In this document: piece by piece, positions 1-5,908 of the stretch
Layout: each line of letters begins with the position of its first letter
Numbering within the stretch: position 1 is the first letter of the stretch
Origin: an uncultured Clostridia bacterium
GTDB lineage: Bacteria > Bacillota > Clostridia > Christensenellales > Borkfalkiaceae
Direction of reading: 5' to 3'
Assembly: GCA_947630775.1 (NCBI GenBank)
Contig: CANRIY010000041.1
Coordinates: 1 to 11,815 of the forward strand
DNA: 11,815 nucleotides
Notes under the pieces: model-generated
What the model was told of the DNA's origin: nothing
The model's input: only the letters and a program-made list of their open reading frames with translations
Database searches by the model: none
Program-made: the position numbers and the translations under genes

Positions 1-1165
<1,165 letters not shown>

Positions 1166-1169
<4 letters not shown>

Positions 1170-1639
1170 TTGCTTGCCTCCTTGTATTGGTCGAGGATGC
1201 CCTTCACTTTATCGGGCGTGAGCTTGCCGTAGACCTCTTCGCCCACCATCATGACGGGCGCAAGGCCGCACGCGCCGACGCAGCGGCAGCTGTCGATGGA
1301 GAACAGTCCGTCCTCGGTGCATTCCCCGCACTTGATGCCGATCTTGTCGGAGCCCTTGACGTAGCAAGCGGTGCCGAGGCATACGCTGATACGGTGTTTG
1401 CCCTTGGGTTTGAGAGAAAACTGCGAGTAGAAGGTGGCGACGCCGTACACCTCCGAGAGGGAAATGCCGAGCCCCTCCGCAATCTTCTTTTGAACGGGCA
1501 TCGGCAAATACCCGTAGATCGCCTGTGCTTCCTGCAAAATGTGCATGAGGCAACCGGGCGTTGAGCGCGATGCTTCGATGACGGCTTCAAGCGCTTTCTC
1601 TTGTTCCGCCGTTCCGCATTTCGCTTCACAGTGTTCCAT
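1166..1639 (-). CDS. hydC: NuoE-like thioredoxin-fold [2Fe-2S] subunit (HydC/HndA type) with a short internal deletion
   Basis: This 157-residue protein belongs to the NuoE/HydC family, the small [2Fe-2S] partner of the NuoF-like subunit in NADH-linked hydrogenases. Residues 12-75 are the N-terminal helical region (CLMHILQEAQ, YGYLP, GVATFYSQF). The thioredoxin-like cluster domain follows with C87-x4-C92 and C120-x3-C124 in the usual settings (CLGTAC, CVGACGLAP). Only 27 residues separate the two cysteine pairs. As I know the family, relatives carry roughly nine more residues, forming a helix between the GS-x-KI region and GIK-x-GE, so that helix seems to be missing; the reading frame is intact. 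Extra cysteines sit at 104, 107 and 118. A strong AAGGAGG lies 8 bases before the ATG. The gene overlaps hydB by 4 bases and is the first gene of its transcript, behind the promoter at 1714-1742. Confidence 0.9.
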
Positions 1640-1713
1640 ACCAACCTCCTTAAAAGTTATCTTTCGAGGCTCCCGTTTCCGAAAAAGGCAGCCTGCGGAT
1701 TTTTTGCATGTGT

Positions 1714-1742
1714 ATTATAACATACTCCAATCATTTTTTCAA
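1714..1742 (-). promoter_or_regulatory. SigA-type promoter of hydC-hydB
   Basis: On the minus strand a -35 box TTGAAA (1742-1737) and a -10 box TATAAT (1719-1714) are separated by exactly 17 bases, with TG one base before the -10 (extended -10). The predicted transcript starts near 1707, giving a leader of about 68 bases before the hydC ATG. The 89 bases between this promoter and the ridA stop (1743-1831) hold no gene and no clear intrinsic terminator, so read-through from ridA is possible. Confidence 0.85.
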
Positions 1743-1831
1743 CCTGTTTTCGCCATTTGGCTGAAATTGTCGAAGATTTTATTGTTTGGCAGATTTTAGG
1801 GGGAACCAAGGAACGGGGCAGCGAGGGACGT

Positions 1832-2203
1832 TCAAAGCTCGGCGATGCACTCCACTTCCGCGAGGACGTTTTTGGGGAGCGTCTTCACCGCGACGCAGCT
1901 CCTTGCGGGCTTTTCGGTAAAATACTGCGCATAGACCGCGTTGAATGCGGCAAAATCGCCCATATCCGCAAGAAAACAGGTGGTTTTGACGACCTTTTCA
2001 AGACCCATTCCCGCCGCTTCGAGCACCGCTTTCAGATTTTTGCAGATCCGCTCCGTCTGAGCCTCGATGCCGCCTTCCACGATCCCGCCCGTCGCGGGGT
2101 CGATGGGGATCTGCCCCGAAGTAAAGAGCAGATTTCCGATGCGTATTGCCTGTGAATAGGGTCCGATCGCCGCGGGCGCCTTTTCCGTGTGAATTTTCTG
2201 CAT
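1832..2203 (-). CDS. ridA: RidA family 2-iminobutanoate/2-iminopropanoate deaminase
   Basis: The 123-residue product is a full-length member of the RidA (YjgF/YER057c/UK114) family, whose trimers hydrolyse the reactive enamine/imine products of PLP-dependent dehydratases to 2-keto acids and ammonia. Family hallmarks are visible: AIGPYSQAI near 12-20, LLFTSGQIPIDP near 25-36, TTCFLADM near 74-81, the catalytic arginine R101 in ARSCVAV, and the C-terminal VECIA. I start it at the internal ATG at 2203, because AGGAGG lies directly upstream and the family begins here; a longer open frame continues back into ilvA but has no support. The spacing from AGGAGG to the ATG is short, about 4-5 bases. The ilvA stop is 16 bases upstream, so the two genes are almost certainly co-transcribed. 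IlvA releases 2-aminocrotonate from threonine and 2-aminoacrylate from serine, which are RidA substrates. Confidence 0.95.
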   Translation of the reverse strand: MQKIHTEKAPAAIGPYSQAIRIGNLLFTSGQIPIDPATGGIVEGGIEAQTERICKNLKAVLEAAGMGLEKVVKTTCFLADMGDFAAFNAVYAQYFTEKPARSCVAVKTLPKNVLAEVECIAEL

Positions 2204-2219
2204 ATGACCTCCTTTTCGG

Positions 2220-3413
2220 TTATGAAATTTTGAATCCCGCCTCTTTGAATGCCTTGCGGATATGGTCGATGTGGGCAAAGTCCCGCGTCTCCATTTCGAT
2301 GCGCACGAAACAGCCGATGATGCCGTTTTCGCTCGCGTGTTCGTGGTGGACACTCGTGATGTTCGCCCCGCACTCCGCAATGATCCCCGTGACCCGCACG
2401 AGTTGCCCCGGCTGGTCGGCAAGCTCGATATTGAGGGTGCACTTCCTGCCCGACATCAAAAGTCCTCTGTCGATGATGCGGGAGAGGATGGTGACGTCGA
2501 TGTTGCCGCCCGAGACGACACAGCACACCCGTTTCCCTTTCAGTTCGGGGAGTTTTCCCGCAAGGATCGCCGCGACGGGCGTTGCGCCTGCTCCCTCGGC
2601 AACCATCTTTTCCCGCTCCAACAGGGCGAGGATGGCGCGGGCGATCTCCTCGTCCGAGACGGCGACGATCCCGTTCACATACCGCTTGCAATAGTCGTAA
2701 GTGAATTTCCCGGGCTGTTTCACTGCGATGCCGTCCGCGATCGTCGAGACGGAGGGAAGCGCCCCGATCCTGCCGTCGCGGAGCGAATTGAGCATGGAGG
2801 GCGCGCCCGCCGCCTGAACGCCGTACACCTTGACGTGCGGCGCGAGCGATTTGATCGCAAAGGCGACGCCCGAGATGAGCCCGCCGCCGCCCACGGGCAC
2901 GACGACCGCGTCAACGCCTTCGAGCTGTTCTACGATCTCCAGCCCCACGGTGCCCTGCCCCGCAATGACGTCCTCGTCGTCGAAGGGGTGGATGAAGGTA
3001 TAGCCGCGCTCCTTTTGCAGTTCTATGGCGCGGGCATAGGCGTCGTCGTACACCCCCGGCACGAGGCAGACGTCCGCGCCGTATCCCTTGGTTGCTTCCA
3101 CCTTGGAGATGGGTGCGCCCGCGGGCAGACAGATGAGTGAACGGATCTGGTTTTTGGTCGCCGCGAGGGCCACCCCTTGGGCATGGTTGCCTGCGGAGCA
3201 GGCAATGACGCCCCGCGCCTTCTCTTCTTCGGAGAGGCGGGAGATCTTGTAATAGGCGCCGCGGAGCTTGAACGAGCCCGTCGTTTGCAGGTTTTCCGTC
3301 TTTAGGAAGAGCTCGTATTCGTCGGTGAGCCTTGCCGCGCGGATGACATCCGTCTTATGGACGGCATGGGAGAGGACGCGCTCTGCGTCCCGCAATTTTT
3401 CAAGTGTGAGCAT
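2220..3413 (-). CDS. ilvA: Threonine ammonia-lyase (threonine dehydratase), medium form with one ACT-type domain
   Basis: This 397-residue PLP enzyme converts L-threonine to 2-oxobutanoate and ammonia (and usually also serine to pyruvate), the entry step to isoleucine or a route of threonine catabolism. The PLP lysine is K49 in TGSFKLRGA. SAGNHAQG follows near 73-80, the glycine-rich phosphate loop VGGGGL near 174-179, and SGGN near 301-304. The catalytic fold-type II domain spans about 1-318. A single ACT-like regulatory domain covers about 326-397 (LNIELADQPGQLVRVTGIIAECGANI). This length and the single regulatory domain match the medium form found in Firmicutes, not the long E. coli IlvA with two ACT-like domains, nor TdcB, which lacks one. 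AAGGA lies about 8-10 bases before the ATG. The gene has its own strong promoter and is followed by ridA. Whether the role is biosynthetic or catabolic cannot be decided, as no other ilv genes are in view. Confidence 0.95.
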   Translation of the reverse strand: MLTLEKLRDAERVLSHAVHKTDVIRAARLTDEYELFLKTENLQTTGSFKLRGAYYKISRLSEEEKARGVIACSAGNHAQGVALAATKNQIRSLICLPAGAPISKVEATKGYGADVCLVPGVYDDAYARAIELQKERGYTFIHPFDDEDVIAGQGTVGLEIVEQLEGVDAVVVPVGGGGLISGVAFAIKSLAPHVKVYGVQAAGAPSMLNSLRDGRIGALPSVSTIADGIAVKQPGKFTYDYCKRYVNGIVAVSDEEIARAILALLEREKMVAEGAGATPVAAILAGKLPELKGKRVCCVVSGGNIDVTILSRIIDRGLLMSGRKCTLNIELADQPGQLVRVTGIIAECGANITSVHHEHASENGIIGCFVRIEMETRDFAHIDHIRKAFKEAGFKIS

Positions 3414-3441
3414 AGCAGGTTTCCTTTTGAATGATGATATT

Positions 3442-3470
3442 ATTATAGACCCGAAAATTTATACTGTCAA
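3442..3470 (-). promoter_or_regulatory. Perfect-consensus SigA-type promoter of ilvA-ridA
   Basis: On the minus strand TTGACA (3470-3465) and TATAAT (3447-3442) are separated by 17 bases, an exact consensus. Transcription should start near 3435, giving a leader of about 22 bases that contains the AAGGA ribosome binding site. The -35 box lies inside a perfect inverted repeat (3464-3482). Confidence 0.92.
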
Positions 3471-3482
3471 GCCTATTGACAG
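3464..3482. promoter_or_regulatory. Inverted repeat over the ilvA -35 box, candidate operator
   Basis: CTGTCAA and TTGACAG form a perfect 7-base inverted repeat with a 5-base centre. One arm contains the whole -35 box of the ilvA promoter. This geometry would suit a dimeric repressor that blocks RNA polymerase, but no regulator can be assigned and a chance palindrome of this size is possible. Confidence 0.45.
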
Positions 3483-3597
3483 AAAGTTCATCACGACGCG
3501 GGCGGATACGGGCAGCGGCAGCGGACCATGGCGCAGCACAATGCCGCGCTATTGCGTATCTTCGGGCGCCGCGGCGCGATAAATTTGCGCAAATCTC
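3483..3597. other. Spacer between the divergent promoters, with two perfect palindromes
   Basis: I see no gene here. There are two 12-base perfect palindromes: GCGCCGCGGCGC at 3566-3577 and ATTTGCGCAAAT at 3583-3594. The second ends three bases before the -35 box of the rightward promoter and could be a protein binding site; this is inference only. Confidence 0.5.
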
Positions 3598-3626
3598 TTT
3601 ACACGGATAAAAATTTGTTATATAAT
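3598..3626 (+). promoter_or_regulatory. Rightward SigA-type promoter ahead of the repeats and membrane-protein operon
   Basis: TTTACA (3598-3603) and TATAAT (3621-3626) are 17 bases apart. Predicted transcription start is near 3633. The first likely gene downstream is at 4090, so the transcript would carry a leader of about 457 bases made almost entirely of the palindromic repeats. No better promoter was found closer to 4090, but a non-coding transcript from this site cannot be excluded. Confidence 0.7.
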
Positions 3627-3662
3627 AAAGAGAGACGTGGAACTTGGGGATCCGAATCCTTG

Positions 3663-3757
3663 GCTCCCCTCGTAGGGGAGCTGTCGAGGCGTAGCCGAGA
3701 CTGAGGGGTTTTTGAAACCCTTTCGGCCCTGCGGGCCACTTCCCCTGAGAGGGGAAG
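3663..3757 (+). repeat. Hairpin-rich intergenic repeat, copy 1
   Basis: Four successive hairpins are readable: GCTCCCCT/AGGGGAGC (3663-3681), GTCGAGGC/GCCGAGAC with a GA·GA mismatch in the stem (3683-3701), GGCCC/GGGCC (3725-3737) and CTTCCCCT/AGGGGAAG (3739-3757). This is the same order of a CCCC/GGGG hairpin, a small hairpin, a G-run to C-run centre, a second small hairpin and a closing CCCC/GGGG hairpin seen in copies 2 to 4. GAGAAAGGC follows this copy and also follows copy 2. Confidence 0.75.
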
Positions 3758-3778
3758 CGAGAAAGGCTTCCCCCCTTG

Positions 3779-3902
3779 CCCACCCCTTGAGGGGTGGGTG
3801 GCACGGCTGTCCTTGCCGTGACGGAAGGGGTGGTATACGATTGAGAACGACACCCCCTTAGTCGCGCAAGGACGCGCGACAGCTCCCCCTCAAGGGGGAG
3901 CC
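3779..3902 (+). repeat. Hairpin-rich intergenic repeat, copy 2
   Basis: The hairpins are CCCACCCCT/AGGGGTGGG (3779-3798), CACGGC/GCCGTG (3802-3820), GTCGCGC/GCGCGAC (3861-3880) and GCTCCCCCT/AGGGGGAGC (3882-3901). The centre reads AGGGGTG then about 17 bases then CACCCCCT, so the inner G- and C-runs can also pair, giving a cloverleaf-like fold. The GGGTGGCACGGC and GCCGTGACGGA arms recur in reverse orientation in copy 3. Confidence 0.8.
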
Positions 3903-3910
3903 GAGAAAGG

Positions 3911-4029
3911 CCTACCCCCTTGGGGGGGGAGGCTCCGCCGCTTGCGGCGGTGGTGGGGGGGATGATGTTCGCCTTTCCCCCCATCCGTCACGGCTATGCC
4001 GTGCCACCCTCCCCCCCATAGGGGGTAGG
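3911..4029 (+). repeat. Hairpin-rich intergenic repeat, copy 3, with perfect 10-base terminal inverted repeats
   Basis: The copy starts with CCTACCCCCT (3911-3920) and ends with AGGGGGTAGG (4020-4029), a perfect 10-base terminal inverted repeat. Inside are hairpins CCGCCGC/GCGGCGG (3935-3950) and CACGGC/GCCGTG (3989-4003), separated by a G-run and C-run centre. Its left half closely matches the left half of copy 4 (GGCTCCG-x-CGC then TTGCGGCGGTGGTGGGGG). No coding potential is apparent. The architecture is MITE- or REP-like; mobility is not shown. Confidence 0.8.
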
Positions 4030-4089
4030 GCCGGGTTTCCCGAAGCGCCAAGAAGACACTCTGTAACACTCAGATAAGGAAGAAGCCAT

Positions 4090-4920
4090 ATGCGTATCAT
4101 CTTCGGACAATGGAAGTATATCTTGAAGAATCTGTGGTCTGTGCTGCCGTTTGCGATTTTGCCTGCGGCAATGCTTGCCTTATCGCTCGATTACGATGCG
4201 ATCTCCGCCGTGACGCACGCCTTTTTTACGGGGGGGCTCAAGGACATGGGGTATGTCGTTTTGTTCCGCGCCTTCAGTCTCGTGCGGATCGACAGCGTCT
4301 GGATGGCGCTCCTGTCGGTCGGGACGGCGGCGGTCTCCTGCGTCTGTTTTACCCTTCTTCTCGCTCTTGTGGAAAAGCATATGCGCATTGGCAAACGCAC
4401 GCTGAGCGGGCTGTGGCACCAGTTCACATGGCTGGTCCTGCCCGTCCTGTGGATCCTCCTCATCTACACGTTTTTGTATGAAGCGTGGGCGGCGGTCCTC
4501 TCCGCGCTCCTCTTTGTGGTATGCGCTCTGCCCTCGACGGCCTTTTTATACATTCTGTTTTTGGCCGTCATCTGCGTCTTTGCGTTCCTTCTCATCTATC
4601 TCGTCGTCCTGCTCTATCTCTTCTTGCCCTGCAAACAGGTGACGGGGTTCCGCACCTATGACGCGTTCTTTTATTCTTACCGCCTGATGACGGGGGTCCG
4701 CGGGAAACTTCTCATTTCCCTTCTCATCTCGTTCGGGGGCACCATGATCGTGCTCGCCGCCACATCTCTTCTGCCCATGGCTGTCTTTGCGATCGTCGGC
4801 TTCATCCTCTTCAACTTCCTCTTTATGAGCTTCGGCGTGCGGATGGAGACGGTGTATTTTGCGACGGATAAGCTGGACAGGGAGGACAGACTGAAAAGCT
4901 ATCGGGAGCTGTTGCCATGA
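4090..4920 (+). CDS. Polytopic membrane protein of unknown function, first of a pair
   Basis: I do not recognise the family of this 276-residue protein. It is strongly hydrophobic, with about six or seven likely membrane segments: near 14-33, 70-95, 113-130, 132-148, 151-180, 206-229 and 231-250. A basic segment (KHMRIGKRTLSG, 96-107) and the charged C-terminal tail (KLDREDRLKSYRELL) suggest cytoplasmic loops and end. No catalytic motif, signal peptidase site or transporter signature is visible. AAGGA lies 9 bases before the ATG. The stop overlaps the next start (ATGA), implying translational coupling with a partner of similar build. Both proteins share an HA-[FL]-FTG motif after the first membrane segment (here 43-48) and similar downstream loops, so they may be diverged duplicates that form a heteromeric membrane complex. 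Nothing in the context indicates a substrate. Confidence 0.85.
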   Translation: MRIIFGQWKYILKNLWSVLPFAILPAAMLALSLDYDAISAVTHAFFTGGLKDMGYVVLFRAFSLVRIDSVWMALLSVGTAAVSCVCFTLLLALVEKHMRIGKRTLSGLWHQFTWLVLPVLWILLIYTFLYEAWAAVLSALLFVVCALPSTAFLYILFLAVICVFAFLLIYLVVLLYLFLPCKQVTGFRTYDAFFYSYRLMTGVRGKLLISLLISFGGTMIVLAATSLLPMAVFAIVGFILFNFLFMSFGVRMETVYFATDKLDREDRLKSYRELLP

Positions 4921-5864
4921 GATTTCGCAATGCCGTCTATATCGCGGGCGAAAATTTTTCGACCGTCTTCAAACATCTTCTCTACCGCCTGTTCACCGCG
5001 GCGATCATCGGGAGCCTTGCTTATGTCATTCTGAAACTCGGGCTTGCCGCGATCACGGAGAGCGCGGAGGTCGCGACGCTCAAGGACCTCGTCGGCTCCT
5101 TTGTCCATGCGCTCTTCACGGGCGAATCGGAGACGCTCAGGGCCTTTTCGGGGGAATTTCAGTCGGCGCTCACCGCCCTAATGAAGCTCATCGCCTTCAA
5201 TTCCGCTTCCATCATCGGCTGTGTCATCGGGCTGTGTCTTCTGTACCTTTTATCACGGTTCGTGAACGGGCTCGCGCTGTTTGCGGTGGGGAACGTCATC
5301 AGCGACAGAATGAGCACCTATTCCCGCACGAGCTTCTCGCAGGCGTACTTTAAGAGCATCTCCAAGGCGTCGCTCTATCAGGTCATCTATGTGCCGATCT
5401 GCTTTGTGTATGACGCCCTATCGCTCCTTGCCTGCTGGTTCTTCTTCTTTTATGCGCCGTCCTTTTTGCCCTCTTGGGGGTTTGTGACGGTGCTCATCGC
5501 CGTCTCTCTGACGCTCACCGCGATCGTGTGTTTCGAATCGCTCAAGATGACGCTCATTTCCTCGTGGATGCCCGCGGTCGTTGCGGACGGCATGCCCGTC
5601 GCGGCGGCGTTCCGCGCCAGCGTACGCGAGAAAAGGGGCTTCGGCGCAAGGTTTGCGGGATTTGTCGCGGCGATCTACCTCGTCATCGCCGTCAACGTGC
5701 TCTTTGCGGTCGCGACGGTCGGGAGCGCGCTCCTCATCACCGTGCCGCTCAGCTACATCTTCCTGCTCTGCCTGCAATTCGTCAATTACTTTACGGCGCA
5801 GGGGAAGAAGTATTTCATCTCGAGAAATGCCATCGAAGATCCTTCGGACATTCAGCCAAAATAA
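4917..5864 (+). CDS. Polytopic membrane protein of unknown function, second of a pair
   Basis: This 315-residue protein is not recognised. Likely membrane segments lie near 24-46, 92-125, 155-180, 186-206, 244-268 and 270-293, with a short soluble stretch at about 47-90. HALFTG at 64-69 parallels HAFFTG in the upstream protein. DRMSTYSRTSFSQAYFKS (130-147) parallels the MRIGKRTLSGLW loop there, and MPAVVADGMPVAAAFRASVREKRG (218-241) parallels LPCKQVTGFRTYDAFFYSYRLMTGVRG. The start ATG lies within the stop of the upstream gene and has no strong ribosome binding site of its own, which fits translational coupling. An intrinsic terminator begins 5 bases after the stop, so this is the last gene of its transcript. 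The role is unknown; an export, envelope or permease-like function would be a guess. Confidence 0.85.
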   Translation: MRFRNAVYIAGENFSTVFKHLLYRLFTAAIIGSLAYVILKLGLAAITESAEVATLKDLVGSFVHALFTGESETLRAFSGEFQSALTALMKLIAFNSASIIGCVIGLCLLYLLSRFVNGLALFAVGNVISDRMSTYSRTSFSQAYFKSISKASLYQVIYVPICFVYDALSLLACWFFFFYAPSFLPSWGFVTVLIAVSLTLTAIVCFESLKMTLISSWMPAVVADGMPVAAAFRASVREKRGFGARFAGFVAAIYLVIAVNVLFAVATVGSALLITVPLSYIFLLCLQFVNYFTAQGKKYFISRNAIEDPSDIQPK

Positions 5865-5869
5865 AAACG

Positions 5870-5892
5870 AAAGGCGCCGACGCGCCTTTTTT
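5870..5892 (+). terminator. Intrinsic terminator after the membrane-protein pair
   Basis: AAAGGCGC and GCGCCTTT form an 8-base stem with a 4-base loop (CGAC), and the T-run extends to 5892. It lies only 16 bases before the pgcA start codon and about 5 bases before its ribosome binding site, leaving no room for a promoter in between. Confidence 0.88.
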
Positions 5893-5908
5893 ATCATAAG
5901 GAGGAAAC

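Noticed and set aside
2262..3140. 292-codon open frame on the plus strand opposite ilvA
   Set aside because: It is a shadow of ilvA, with no ribosome binding site or promoter and a composition typical of antisense frames.
3400..3984. 194-codon minus-strand open frame through the repeat region
   Set aside because: It translates low-complexity palindromic repeats and has no supporting homology, ribosome binding site or promoter.
3663..4029. CRISPR array or tRNA cluster
   Set aside because: The units are 95-125 bases, palindromic, differ in sequence and lack equal unique spacers. The cloverleaf impression has no CCA end, T-loop or anticodon features of tRNA.
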